DNA from: Chitinophaga deserti
GTDB taxonomy: Bacteria; Bacteroidota; Bacteroidia; Chitinophagales; Chitinophagaceae
Length of the DNA: 64,000 bases
Direction of reading: 5' to 3'
Assembly (NCBI RefSeq): GCF_003149455.1
Contig: NZ_QFFK01000005.1
Coordinates: 186,001 to 250,000, forward strand
The number at the start of each line of letters is the position of its first letter. The first letter of the stretch is position 1. The notes beneath the pieces were generated by a model, which was not told the DNA's origin, did not search any database, and was given only the letters and a program-made list of their open reading frames with translations. The position numbers and the translations under genes are program-made. This document shows positions 42,434 to 51,422 of the stretch, in pieces.

Positions 42434-43660
42434 TTACAATTCTTTACGTTTATAGAACCAGTTGTCGCGCAACGATAAATGCAGCACAACGTTGAAATAG
42501 TTTTCCTGTACAAGTCCTTTGGCTGAACGTCCACGCTGACCGCCTTCAAGGCCCAGGTAGTATCGCAGGTGCCCCGTTCTGGTAGGGATGGATACGCCGG
42601 CAGAAATACTGAAATCTTCCAGTGGCTGCTCTTTCACTGCTATATAACCTTTATGGAATGCAGCGCCTGCCTGTATGGCTATGCCTTCTGTTTCGCGGCC
42701 GTAATAATCCATCCGCTTAAACATGTATTCCAATCCTCCTGAATAACGTTCGGAGTTCTGATATTTGAAATCCGCTTTGCCTGCATTGAGTCCTTCCCAT
42801 TTTTGCAACCGGTAATCGGCCAGCCAGGTGATGTTACCGCTGGTGGCAGACAGGCCTAAGCCCAGCTGGGAAGGCAGCCTGTATTCAGCACTGGTGCTTT
42901 TCTCCTGGTACAGAATAGTTTCGTCGGACGACCGGATGGAGAAGTCGCCTTTGCCGCTAAGCGTAGTGGCAAAACGGTAAGTGGCTCCTGCTCCGAGTTG
43001 CCACTCGCCGATTTTACCCTGGTATTGTAAGCCTGCCGTAAAATTGAGGTTGCGGTAGTTTTGATTGCGGGACGTGTGTACTGCGTCGTTCGCGAGACTG
43101 TCTACCGTTGTTATAGGTCCGAATACAACGCCTGACGAAAGCCCGGCACTGAAATTCTTCGTGATACGTACGGCGTTGCTGATATAGAAGCGGTTCAGTC
43201 CGCCGCTGCCTTCCACTGCATTGCGTACATTTTCCGTGGTGCCTTCGATGGCGGTGGTATTGAGCATTTTGTAATCTACCCGGCTGTAAGGCATTAGTCC
43301 CGCACTGATACCCCAGCGTTCGTGTACTTTAAACCCGATGGCGAACCGTTTAAAGCCGATATCTCCGGCAGACTGGGTATTGTTGCTGCTGTTGTATTGA
43401 ACGGATTTGCCTGCCATGCTGGCTTCGAAATAAAACATCTGCATGGGCATGGCGCTGTAAGATGCAGGGTTGAGTTCATTGAGGAACTGCCCCGAAGGCC
43501 GTGCGATGCCTGCGCTCCCTACACCGAAATTCCGGCTGTAATCGCGTTCTTCGATGTCACCTATGCCGAATGCAGAGTAGAGGGAATTAACCCCTTTCTG
43601 TGCGGCAACACGGCTTGTTGTCAATAGTACTATGGAAAGTGTGATATAAATGCGCATCAT
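42434..43660 (-). CDS. Outer-membrane beta-barrel protein
   Basis: A 408-residue exported protein with a signal peptide ending near residue 20 (RVAAQ). The N-terminal NSLYSAFGIGD, GVGSAGIARPSGQFLNELNPASYSA and the alternating hydrophobic strands through to the C-terminus fit a FadL/PorV-like outer-membrane barrel of Bacteroidota. Substrate unknown. Its start overlaps the stop of the DUF4270 lipoprotein gene by four bases, so the two products probably work together at the outer membrane. Confidence 0.72.
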   Translation of the reverse strand: MMRIYITLSIVLLTTSRVAAQKGVNSLYSAFGIGDIEERDYSRNFGVGSAGIARPSGQFLNELNPASYSAMPMQMFYFEASMAGKSVQYNSSNNTQSAGDIGFKRFAIGFKVHERWGISAGLMPYSRVDYKMLNTTAIEGTTENVRNAVEGSGGLNRFYISNAVRITKNFSAGLSSGVVFGPITTVDSLANDAVHTSRNQNYRNLNFTAGLQYQGKIGEWQLGAGATYRFATTLSGKGDFSIRSSDETILYQEKSTSAEYRLPSQLGLGLSATSGNITWLADYRLQKWEGLNAGKADFKYQNSERYSGGLEYMFKRMDYYGRETEGIAIQAGAAFHKGYIAVKEQPLEDFSISAGVSIPTRTGHLRYYLGLEGGQRGRSAKGLVQENYFNVVLHLSLRDNWFYKRKEL

Positions 43661-44955
43661 TGGTATAACAGGTAATAGATCTTCAAATAAGCCCGGTATC
43701 CTTCATATTTCGTATTTCCCAGCACCAGGCGGTTCAACCGGGAGTAATAATCTCCCGCAGAGGGTATCACCAGCAGCCCGCGGTAATCTGCCGTACCGGC
43801 AGCAACCATGGCCTGACAATAAGTGGTCACATCGTAGGTGTACCGCGTTTTTTCAGGATACAACAGGTCAATAGCGAGGTTACCGTATTGATAGCCCGAT
43901 GTGGTGGCAAGTGTATCCAGCACAACCTGGTTTTTATCCACAGGGCATAGCGTTACACGTTCAGGCAAAGCATATAGCGGATAGGTACCGCCAACAGGAG
44001 TGAGCACCAGTTCCGCCTGCATAACACGGCCGTATTTCCCCAGTTCTTTCAGTCCCGGGAGGGAAGGGAAATCGAGCCGGATAACAGTGCCTGTGATGGA
44101 TTGCATCCATGCACGGTGCCCTGCATCGGTACTCAGGAGGCCCGCAGGACCGGTGACGAGGCCGGCCAGCGGGGTGTTACTCCTGTCAACATGCACTTCG
44201 TTGTATTGTAAAGCCGGATTGCTGAGGGGGAAGTCGATGGTATGTTCCTCGATCTCTGACGTAGCGATGTGATAATGCAGGCGCATCACCACAGAACTGT
44301 CTGTAGCCGGTATGCGGAATATCGCCGAACCGCGGGTGGCTTTCAGCTGAAGGCCTTTCATGTAATCGAGGAAGAGGATGTCGGTAGAAACGTCTTCCGA
44401 TTTGATACGGATCTTTTCCATCAGTGTGCTGCCGAAATCGTTACGCAGGCGGAGGTGGATTTTTTCACCGCTGCGTGGCAGGATGGAAAGCGCTTCCCGC
44501 GCCATGGGGGTGGGGAGAACAGGGTAAACCTGGTGAGTGAAGAACTCCTCCTGGTCTTCATCCAGTTCGAGGGGGCGTGCCAGCTGGTAAACAGTCCATT
44601 CCTGATCAGGCAGGGTATCGCCATAGGAATAAGTATCCGGCCGGAGAATGAGTTCGATGGAATCGAATACCGCACGCTCATCCAGTTCCGGAAAAGAATT
44701 AGGGCGTGCGATGCGGAAGTTGGAGGCCACATCGGTACGGCCGGTTTCCGGATCATTGTAACCTCCGATCATAAGGTAACCCGTTGCGGAAGCGGGTACG
44801 GAATCGAGCTGTATGGTCCGCATCTCGATGCCTACGGTATCGATGAGTGAGTAGTGGACGTTGCCGCCGGGAGCTGCGTCCTCATAAGTAAAACCGCTTT
44901 TGTCGCATGCTGCAATCCCCGTGAATGCGGCCATCGCAATTAGTTTCCATTTCAT
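43657..44955 (-). CDS. DUF4270 lipoprotein
   Basis: A 432-residue lipoprotein with lipobox GIAAC at residues 13-17. The body is a beta-rich DUF4270-type protein (YLMIGGYNDPETGRTDVASNFRIA near residue 60, FDSIELILRPDTYSYGD near 98). This family is found in Bacteroidota; its function is not established as far as I know. It is cotranslated with the downstream outer-membrane barrel gene. Confidence 0.75.
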   Translation of the reverse strand: MKWKLIAMAAFTGIAACDKSGFTYEDAAPGGNVHYSLIDTVGIEMRTIQLDSVPASATGYLMIGGYNDPETGRTDVASNFRIARPNSFPELDERAVFDSIELILRPDTYSYGDTLPDQEWTVYQLARPLELDEDQEEFFTHQVYPVLPTPMAREALSILPRSGEKIHLRLRNDFGSTLMEKIRIKSEDVSTDILFLDYMKGLQLKATRGSAIFRIPATDSSVVMRLHYHIATSEIEEHTIDFPLSNPALQYNEVHVDRSNTPLAGLVTGPAGLLSTDAGHRAWMQSITGTVIRLDFPSLPGLKELGKYGRVMQAELVLTPVGGTYPLYALPERVTLCPVDKNQVVLDTLATTSGYQYGNLAIDLLYPEKTRYTYDVTTYCQAMVAAGTADYRGLLVIPSAGDYYSRLNRLVLGNTKYEGYRAYLKIYYLLYQ

Positions 44956-45183
44956 ATCGCCGCAATGTTAATCACCGGTGCGCACGGCCGGCGGGGGAAT
45001 ATGCGGCTGCGGTTATTTTGTCGATCACTTCCTTAAATCTGCCGTCCAATGCCTGAAACAGTCCGGATAACGGCATTGTGGTACTGAAAGATAAAACCGG
45101 CAGACTGGCAGATGAAAACACGGGATCCATCCGATGAGGCGGCAGTTCCGTCTATTTTAAAGTACCTGTAACATTTCGCCGGA

Positions 45184-45191
45184 TAATTTTG
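45184..45191 (+). promoter_or_regulatory. -7 box of the Kelch lipoprotein gene
   Basis: TAATTTTG matches TAnnTTTG, 23 bases before the ATG at 45215. Confidence 0.45.
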
Positions 45192-45214
45192 ACCGGGTTA
45201 AAACAACTATTTGT

Positions 45215-46237
45215 ATGCAGAAAGGAAAACTATTCGGATGGATGCTGGCGGCCGTAGTGTTGTCGGCATGTTCTAAAAGCGACGACTCGGAAGATGAGAA
45301 CAACGGAAACTGGAAAGAGCTGCCAGAGATGTCGGCCTCACCACGTTCCGAAGCAGTCTCGTTTGTTATAGGAGACACGGCTTATGTAGGTACAGGGTTC
45401 GACGGCGAAAAACAGCTGCGCGATTTCTGGAAATACAATCCTGCCAATGGATGGAGCCAGGCGGCCTCACTACCTGCTGCCGCCGCCGCCCGCAGCAGTG
45501 CCACCGCTTTCGTGATCGATAAGCACGCTTACATCGGTACCGGATTCGATGGTAAAGTGCGCCTCAATGATTTCTGGAGCTACAGTCCTGAAACGGGCAA
45601 CTGGTCAAAGAAAGCATCCCTCATAGGCCCGGACCCCTCCATTAACCTCGCCCGCCGCGATGCTGTAAGCTTCACCCTGCAGGGTAAAGGTTATGTGGCC
45701 ACCGGTAGTGATGGCAGCGGAACGAAAGACGTCTGGATGTACGATCCCGCATCCGATAAATGGCTTACCCGTCAAAGCTTCGGAGGCAGCAAACGCACAG
45801 AAGCCGTTGCTTTTGTACTGGGGCAAAACGCATACATCGCCACCGGAACCAATAACAGTGAACTGAAGAATGACATGTGGGTATATGATGCGGCCACCGA
45901 TAACTGGACGCAGAAAAACAAAATAGCCAACGTAACTGATGAAACATTTGATGACGAGTACAGCATCGTAACCAGCCAGGCTGTTGCATTTTCCGTCAAT
46001 AATAAAGCCTATGTGGTAACCGGGACAGGTAACGGTATCAGCAAAGCCACATGGGAATACGATGGTGTAACCGACCGCTGGACGAAAGTGCGGGATTTCG
46101 AAGGTACTGCACGATACAGTGCAGTGTCTTTTGTACTGGGTGGGAAAGGCCACGTAGCTTCCGGCCGCACCGGCAGCCTTCAGCTGGATGATATATTTGT
46201 TTTTGAGCCCAATGCTACCTACAACGAAAATGATTAA
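45215..46237 (+). CDS. Kelch-repeat lipoprotein
   Basis: A 340-residue lipoprotein with lipobox VLSAC at 15-19, followed by a D/E-rich spacer. Six Kelch-type blades follow, each with a pattern such as AYVGTGFDG...DFWKYNPANGWSQ, AYIGTGFDGKVRLNDFWSYSPETGNW or AYIATGTNNSELKNDMWVYDAATDNW. This makes a beta-propeller, probably surface or periplasm facing, for binding protein or glycan. It overlaps the DUF4907 gene by eight bases. Confidence 0.87.
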   Translation: MQKGKLFGWMLAAVVLSACSKSDDSEDENNGNWKELPEMSASPRSEAVSFVIGDTAYVGTGFDGEKQLRDFWKYNPANGWSQAASLPAAAAARSSATAFVIDKHAYIGTGFDGKVRLNDFWSYSPETGNWSKKASLIGPDPSINLARRDAVSFTLQGKGYVATGSDGSGTKDVWMYDPASDKWLTRQSFGGSKRTEAVAFVLGQNAYIATGTNNSELKNDMWVYDAATDNWTQKNKIANVTDETFDDEYSIVTSQAVAFSVNNKAYVVTGTGNGISKATWEYDGVTDRWTKVRDFEGTARYSAVSFVLGGKGHVASGRTGSLQLDDIFVFEPNATYNEND

Positions 46238-46532
46238 GCAGTCCATCGCATTACTGCTCATACTGGCCGCGGCCTGCTCCCAGTCATCGTGCCGGGAGCA
46301 GCCGTACCGGCTGGTTACAGAACAGTCGTCTTCCGGATGGGCCTATCGCATTTCTTTCAAAGGCCGTCCTATGATTTACCAGGCGCATATTCCAGCCATA
46401 CCGGGCTTTCATCCCTTCCGTACGCAATCAGACGCCCGCCGCACCGGAACGCTCGTACTGCAAAAGCTCAAAGGTGGCAGCATACCTTCACTGAGTTTGC
46501 ACGAGATCGACAGCCTGCAATTAACATGGTAA
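46230..46532 (+). CDS. DUF4907-like small lipoprotein
   Basis: About 100 residues from the ATG at 46230, eight bases inside the Kelch gene. The signal peptide is followed by Cys-containing segments (AAACSQSSC), so it is probably a lipoprotein. The core reads GWAYRISFKGRPMIYQAHIPAIPGFHPF and GTLVLQKLKGG, which I recognise as DUF4907. Function unknown. It stands between the Kelch gene and a LytS/LytTR pair; a LytTR-like operator begins at the base after its stop. Confidence 0.72.
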   Translation: MIKQSIALLLILAAACSQSSCREQPYRLVTEQSSSGWAYRISFKGRPMIYQAHIPAIPGFHPFRTQSDARRTGTLVLQKLKGGSIPSLSLHEIDSLQLTW

Positions 46533-46585
46533 TTTTAACACTTGCTTAAGACTCCGGAAACCTGTTTTAACACTTGGTTAAGACT
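46533..46585 (+). promoter_or_regulatory. Likely LytTR operator: near-perfect 21-base direct repeat
   Basis: TTTTAACACTTG, then C or G, then TTAAGACT occurs at 46533-46553 and at 46565-46585, differing at one base. The copies start 32 bases apart, three helical turns. LytTR regulators bind direct repeats on one face of the helix, and this one ends nine bases before a -7-like TAAGTTTA (46595-46602) in front of a LytS/LytTR operon. Confidence 0.75.
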
Positions 46586-46618
46586 AATGTGATGTAAGTT
46601 TACCGCGGCTTCACACCT

Positions 46619-47854
46619 ATGATCAGTTGGAGGAAAATATTAAGTAACCGGCTCGTCGTAATCTTTTTGCATATAGCGGTTTGGGTGTTGCTGTTCCTTT
46701 TTCCATTTTTTATGTATCGCATCCGGGTAGATCATCAATTGTTCTACTGGAAGGAAGGAGTGAACACGCTGTTCATCGTCGGACTGTTTTATTTGAATTA
46801 TTACGTATTGATTCCGCGTTTCTTCACGCGGCAGCGCATTGGCATATACATCGGCCTGGTGGTGCTGCTGCTGGCAGGGATCGGAATGCAGCAGGCATTG
46901 GTTGAGTATAAGTTTATGCAGCTGATGATGGCGCGAAGCGACAGTCCGTTTATGATGACTTCCCACAGGGCGGGAGCCATGGCTGTAACCATTCATGCGG
47001 TGCCGGCTGTACAGTTGGCCGACCAGGCAGGGCCTGCTTTTCCGGTTCACTATGTGAGTGATACACTGATGCCTCCGCCGCGGGGTATGATACGCGGAAT
47101 GCGGGGAGGGAGAACGTTCGGGATGTTCATGTTCCAGGATATCTTCCGCAAGTCTGTCACGTTTACATTGCTGATGCTTTTCATGGGCGGGTTTATTAAA
47201 ATAGCCCTCGAATGGTTTAAGAGCGAGCAGCAGAAGGAAGTGCTGAAAGTAGCGAACCTCAATGCTGAGTTACGTTTCCTGCGGTCGCAGATCAATCCTC
47301 ATTTCCTGTTTAACAGTTTGAATACCGTGTATTCCCTTGCACACCGGCAAAGCCCTGAAACAAAAGATGCATTGGTAAAGCTGTCGAACATCCTGCGGTA
47401 TATGATATACCAAAGCAACGAAGACAAGGTGCAGTTAACAAACGAAATACGGTATCTGGAAGATTATATAGATATGCAGCGCCTGCGCCTGGCTAGCCAC
47501 ATTCCGGTAGAGGTCCAGGTTACCGGCGAAGCTGCCGGGTTGAAGATAGCCCCTATGCTGCTGATACCTTTTGTAGAGAATGCGTTTAAGCACGGCGTGA
47601 GTTATGAAGAGCCGGCATGGATACATGTGGTGCTGGATATTTCGACGGACGGGGCGCTGCACCTGAGCGTCCGGAACAGGCTGCTGTCGAAGCGGGTAGC
47701 GGAGAAAGGAGGGGTTGGACTGGGGAATACCCTGAAGCGGCTGGAACTGATGTATAAAGATGCACATACGATCACAATCAGAGAGCAAGCGAACGAATTT
47801 ATTGCAGACTTAAAAATTGCTTTGAAACATGATGAAGTGCATTGCGTTGGATGA
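46619..47854 (+). CDS. LytS-type membrane sensor histidine kinase
   Basis: A 411-residue His_kinase-family protein. Membrane segments lie at about 11-33, 49-66, 76-95 and 177-195; residues 100-170 between the last two are a Met/Gly/Arg-rich extracytoplasmic loop, a possible sensor. The phosphoacceptor is H228 in RSQINPHFLFNSLN, and the ATPase part has FVENAFKHG and GGVGLGNTLKRL. It overlaps the LytTR gene by 26 bases. Confidence 0.9.
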   Translation: MISWRKILSNRLVVIFLHIAVWVLLFLFPFFMYRIRVDHQLFYWKEGVNTLFIVGLFYLNYYVLIPRFFTRQRIGIYIGLVVLLLAGIGMQQALVEYKFMQLMMARSDSPFMMTSHRAGAMAVTIHAVPAVQLADQAGPAFPVHYVSDTLMPPPRGMIRGMRGGRTFGMFMFQDIFRKSVTFTLLMLFMGGFIKIALEWFKSEQQKEVLKVANLNAELRFLRSQINPHFLFNSLNTVYSLAHRQSPETKDALVKLSNILRYMIYQSNEDKVQLTNEIRYLEDYIDMQRLRLASHIPVEVQVTGEAAGLKIAPMLLIPFVENAFKHGVSYEEPAWIHVVLDISTDGALHLSVRNRLLSKRVAEKGGVGLGNTLKRLELMYKDAHTITIREQANEFIADLKIALKHDEVHCVG

Positions 47855-48521
47855 CGAGCCGCTGGCCCTGGAGATAATCTCCGATTTCGCTGCAAAAGCG
47901 CCATTCCGGATGGAGCTCATGGCCTTTACAAATGCTTCGCAGGCATTGAAGTACCTGCAGGAAGAACCGGTGGATCTTATATTTCTGGACATCAAAATGC
48001 CGGATATCACCGGTATTCAGTTCCTGAAATCACTGAAGCGGCCGCCCATGGTAATTTTCACTACGGCTTATGAGGAATATGCGCTCGACGGGTACAACCT
48101 CGACGTGGTGGACTACCTCCTGAAACCCATTCCCTTTGAACGTTTCATCAAAGCAGTCACTAAGGCGGAGGAATACCGTTCCATCACTTCTCCAAAATCT
48201 TCCGACACGGATTATATCTTCGTCAAAACCGAATACCGCATCATCAAAATAAACCTTGAAGACATTTTATACATCGAGGCCCTGAAAGATTACATTAAGA
48301 TCTACACGGCCAGTCAGCCCATACTGACGCTGAAAAGTCTCAAATCCTTTGAGTCGCGGTTGCCGAAGGATAAGTTTATGCGTGTGCACCGGTCCTACCT
48401 CGTGGCAATGAATAAAATCAATTCCGTGGAACGCAATACGGTGATGATCGCCAACCAGTCGATCCCCATTAGTGAAGGTTACCGGGATAAGTTTTATGAT
48501 GTGATTACAAGGTATTCTTAG
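47829..48521 (+). CDS. LytTR-family response regulator
   Basis: A 230-residue response regulator with acidic residues D8-D9, phospho-acceptor D54 in IFLDIKMPD, T79 and K99 in LLKPIPF. The LytTR domain (about 130-230) has DILYIEALKDYIKIYT and FMRVHRSYLVAMNKI. It is coupled to the upstream kinase and probably binds the direct repeat at 46533-46585, controlling its own operon and perhaps others. A strong terminator follows at 48566. Confidence 0.92.
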   Translation: MMKCIALDDEPLALEIISDFAAKAPFRMELMAFTNASQALKYLQEEPVDLIFLDIKMPDITGIQFLKSLKRPPMVIFTTAYEEYALDGYNLDVVDYLLKPIPFERFIKAVTKAEEYRSITSPKSSDTDYIFVKTEYRIIKINLEDILYIEALKDYIKIYTASQPILTLKSLKSFESRLPKDKFMRVHRSYLVAMNKINSVERNTVMIANQSIPISEGYRDKFYDVITRYS

Positions 48522-48565
48522 CGTTGACGGCATAGACCTGATTTTTACTTCAGCATGATGTAAAT

Positions 48566-48604
48566 AAAAAGAGTCCGGTGAAACTTTCACCGGACTCTTT
48601 TTTG
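48566..48604. terminator. Bidirectional terminator
   Basis: AAAAAGAGTCCGGTGAAA pairs with TTTCACCGGACTCTTTTT, a long stem flanked by As and Ts between convergent genes. Confidence 0.92.
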
Positions 48605-48620
48605 ATATCGGAGTTTGAAC

Positions 48621-49748
48621 TTAGATCAGTTCTTTCAGTTTGCTTACTACTGCGTCTACTTCTTCTTTCGTGTTGGTGTGAGCGAAGGAGAAGCGTACCG
48701 CGATGCGGTTGGGATCGCTGCTGAGGGCGCGGATTACGTGAGAGCCTGCGTCTGCACCGGAAGTGCATGCGCTGCCGCCGGAAGCACAGATGCCATTGAT
48801 ATCGAGGTTGAACAGGAGCATTTCGCTTTTCTCTGTTTTAGGGAAAGACACGTTCAGCACCGTGTAAAGGCTGCGGCCATGGAGGTCACCATTGAATCCT
48901 GTACCGGGGATGTGTTTTTCCAGCTGTTCTGCCATGTACAACCGCAGGTCATTGATGTATTTGCTGTGTTGTTCATGGTTTTGAGTGGCCATTTCCAGCG
49001 CTTTGGCAAAGCCTACGATACCATACAGGTTTTCGGTACCGGCGCGCATATTACGCTCCTGAGAGCCGCCCATGAGGTAGGGCTGGATTTTCACATTCTC
49101 ATTGATGTACAGGATACCAACGCCTTTAGGACCATGAAACTTGTGGCCTGCCCCATTGATGAAGTGAACAGGCGTGTTGCGAAGGTCGAAAGGGTAGTGG
49201 CCAACAGTTTGTACAGTGTCGGAATGGAAAATGGCATCGAACTCCTTACAGAGGTTACCAACAGCATGGATATCGAGCAGGTTACCGATCTCGTTATTGG
49301 CATGCATCAGGGATACGAGGGTACGCTCCTTGCTTTCAGCGAGGAGGCGGCGCAGGTCTTCCAGATCAACATGCCCGTTGGGGAGCAGCTTTACCCAGGA
49401 GAGACGGATCTCTTCCCGGCAATAAACGTGCTCTACGGTGTGGAGGGTGGCATGGTGCTCGATGGGGGAGCTGATGATGTGACGGCATCCCAGATCGCGG
49501 ATGGCCGCGTTAACTGCTGTATTGGTGCTTTCCGTACCGCCGGAGGTGAAAAATATCTCCCCGGGATGCGCGTTCAGGATCTTCGCAACGGATTTCCTTG
49601 CGTTTTCGATACCCAGCCGCGACTCACGGCCGTATGAATAAATGGAGGACGGATTGCCGAACTTTTCTGTCATATACGGCAGCATGGTGTCCAAAACTGC
49701 CGGGTCGAGTGCCGTGGTGGCGGCATTGTCGAAATAAATTCTTTCCAA
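48621..49748 (-). CDS. Cysteine desulfurase (IscS/NifS family)
   Basis: A 375-residue PLP enzyme that takes sulfur from cysteine. YFDNAATT at 5-12, the His stacking on PLP in SPIEHHA (His 98), the PLP lysine K203 in GAGHKFHGPKGVG and the catalytic C328 in SACTSGA are all visible. The short loop around the Cys and the SACTSG motif match group I (IscS/NifS) enzymes. No iscU, iscR or thiI is adjacent, so whether it serves Fe-S assembly or tRNA thiolation cannot be read here. Confidence 0.93.
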   Translation of the reverse strand: MERIYFDNAATTALDPAVLDTMLPYMTEKFGNPSSIYSYGRESRLGIENARKSVAKILNAHPGEIFFTSGGTESTNTAVNAAIRDLGCRHIISSPIEHHATLHTVEHVYCREEIRLSWVKLLPNGHVDLEDLRRLLAESKERTLVSLMHANNEIGNLLDIHAVGNLCKEFDAIFHSDTVQTVGHYPFDLRNTPVHFINGAGHKFHGPKGVGILYINENVKIQPYLMGGSQERNMRAGTENLYGIVGFAKALEMATQNHEQHSKYINDLRLYMAEQLEKHIPGTGFNGDLHGRSLYTVLNVSFPKTEKSEMLLFNLDINGICASGGSACTSGADAGSHVIRALSSDPNRIAVRFSFAHTNTKEEVDAVVSKLKELI

Positions 49749-49788
49749 GGTCGTGCGGGTTTGGTGGTTTTTGATTAAAAAAGTGCCA

Positions 49789-49796
49789 CAAAATTA
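49789..49796 (-). promoter_or_regulatory. -7 box of the cysteine desulfurase gene
   Basis: The minus strand reads TAATTTTG, 40 bases before the ATG at 49748. Confidence 0.4.
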
Positions 49797-49813
49797 AGGA
49801 ATTAGGGACAAAG

Positions 49814-49845
49814 AAAAACGGATGGCAGTTAATTCCGCCATCCGT
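49814..49845 (-). terminator. Terminator of the phosphoglucosamine mutase gene
   Basis: On the minus strand ACGGATGGC pairs with GCCATCCGT, followed by TTTTCTTTG. It stands 26 bases past the stop at 49871 and just before the desulfurase promoter. Confidence 0.8.
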
Positions 49846-49870
49846 CCATCCATATGTAAGTCTATAGGAA

Positions 49871-51253
49871 TTATATGAATTCCTTAATATCCTGCATGAT
49901 TTTACGGGCAATATTGTCGGCCGTGGTCTCATTCTGGCTTTCCGCGTAGATGCGGATAATAGGCTCAGTGTTGGAAGTACGCAGGTGTACCCAGTCCTTA
50001 TCGAACTCGATTTTCAACCCGTCTTCCGTGTTCAGGGGCTGGTTTTTGTACTTACCCTTGATCTTTTCAAAGATCTCCTTCACGTCGATGCCTTTGTCCA
50101 GCTCGATCTTGTTTTTGCTGATGAAATAGTCGGGGTATGAGTTACGGAGTGCTTTCATGGTCTTTTTGCTCTGGGCCAGGTGGCTCAGGAACAGGCCGAT
50201 GCCGATGAGGGCGTCGCGGCCGTAGTGCAGGTCAGGAACGATGATACCACCGTTGCCTTCTCCGCCGATCACGGCATTTACAGCTTTCATTTTGTTCACC
50301 ACGTTCACTTCTCCAACAGCAGAAGGATGGTATTCCCCGCCGTTTTTAAGGGTGATATCCTTCAGTGCCTGGGTGGAACTCATGTTGGATACGGTGTTTC
50401 CCTTACGGTGTTTCAGTACATAGTCGGACACTGCCACAAGGGTATATTCTTCGCCAAACATGCTGCCATCTTCACATACAAAGCAAAGGCGGTCCACATC
50501 AGGATCTACTGCAATACCGAAGTCTGCCTGGCTTTTATCCACCTCATTGCTCAGAGCGGTGAGGTTTTCCGGCAGGGGCTCGGGGTTATGGGCGAATTTG
50601 CCGGAAACATCATCGAACAGAACGGTTACTTCGTTTACACCCAGCGCCTTCAGAAGGGCGGGTACAAAGATGGCGCCGGTGGAGTTCACGGCATCAACCA
50701 CTACTTTAAAGTTAGCAGCAGCGATGGCTTCCCGGTCTACAAGGGGGTAATTCACCACCAGGTCGATGTGTTTCTGGAGATAGGAATCGTCTTTCCGGTA
50801 CGATCCGAGCTTATTTACGTCTGCAAAGGTGAAATCTTCACGCGCAGCGATGTCGAGCAATTCGGCGCCGTCGGCACCTGAGATAAACTCGCCTTTACTG
50901 TTGAGAAGCTTCAGCGCATTCCATTCGCGGGGGTTGTGGCTGGCGGTAAGAATAATGCCGCCGGCTGCCTGTTCGAGGGGAACGGCGATTTCTACGGTGG
51001 GGGTGGTGCTGAGATCCAGGTCCACTACGTCAATGCCGAGGCCGTTGAGGGTGGAAACAACCAGTTGCTTTACCATTTCCCCGGAAATCCGGCCGTCTCT
51101 TCCGATCACCACTTTCCTGTTCTCCGCGTTCTGCTTCAGCAGCCACGTGCCGTAAGCCGCGGTGAACTTCACCACGTCTACTGGGGAAAGTCCTTCGCCG
51201 GGCTTGCCGCCTATGGTGCCGCGAATTCCCGAAATTGATTTAATCAGTGCCAC
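49871..51253 (-). CDS. glmM: Phosphoglucosamine mutase
   Basis: An alpha-D-phosphohexomutase of about 460 residues, converting glucosamine-6-phosphate to glucosamine-1-phosphate for peptidoglycan and LPS. The N-terminus KSISGIRGTIGGKPGEGLSP, phosphoserine loop TASHNPREWNALK, metal loop DPDVDRLC and sugar-binding GGEGNGG are present. I place the start at GTG 51253: the open frame continues to an ATG at 51352, but a TATATTTG promoter box at 51284-51277 lies between. A related phosphomannomutase activity cannot be excluded. Confidence 0.87.
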   Translation of the reverse strand: MALIKSISGIRGTIGGKPGEGLSPVDVVKFTAAYGTWLLKQNAENRKVVIGRDGRISGEMVKQLVVSTLNGLGIDVVDLDLSTTPTVEIAVPLEQAAGGIILTASHNPREWNALKLLNSKGEFISGADGAELLDIAAREDFTFADVNKLGSYRKDDSYLQKHIDLVVNYPLVDREAIAAANFKVVVDAVNSTGAIFVPALLKALGVNEVTVLFDDVSGKFAHNPEPLPENLTALSNEVDKSQADFGIAVDPDVDRLCFVCEDGSMFGEEYTLVAVSDYVLKHRKGNTVSNMSSTQALKDITLKNGGEYHPSAVGEVNVVNKMKAVNAVIGGEGNGGIIVPDLHYGRDALIGIGLFLSHLAQSKKTMKALRNSYPDYFISKNKIELDKGIDVKEIFEKIKGKYKNQPLNTEDGLKIEFDKDWVHLRTSNTEPIIRIYAESQNETTADNIARKIMQDIKEFI

Positions 51254-51276
51254 TTTATTGGATTTTTTTAGGATGG

Positions 51277-51284
51277 CAAATATA
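51277..51284 (-). promoter_or_regulatory. -7 box of glmM
   Basis: The minus strand reads TATATTTG, 23 bases before the GTG start at 51253. Confidence 0.5.
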
Positions 51285-51358
51285 ATCGATTCCGTACTTA
51301 TCGGCTCCGCTAATTTGTCAGGTCCCGAAAGCCTCCCGGGATGTTGCCGCATTTAGTG

Positions 51359-51366
51359 TATATTTG
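51359..51366 (+). promoter_or_regulatory. -7 box of the LTA-synthase-like gene
   Basis: TATATTTG, 56 bases before the ATG at 51423. It is the same octamer as the divergent glmM box. Confidence 0.5.
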
Positions 51367-51422
51367 CCGCTACGTATAAAATTTTACGGGAATATAACTT
51401 TAGCGAATAATAAGATACTAAG

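Noticed and set aside
48615..49637. Long open frame on the plus strand opposite the cysteine desulfurase gene
   Set aside because: It mirrors a well-conserved PLP enzyme on the other strand and has no recognisable domain; it is a composition artefact.
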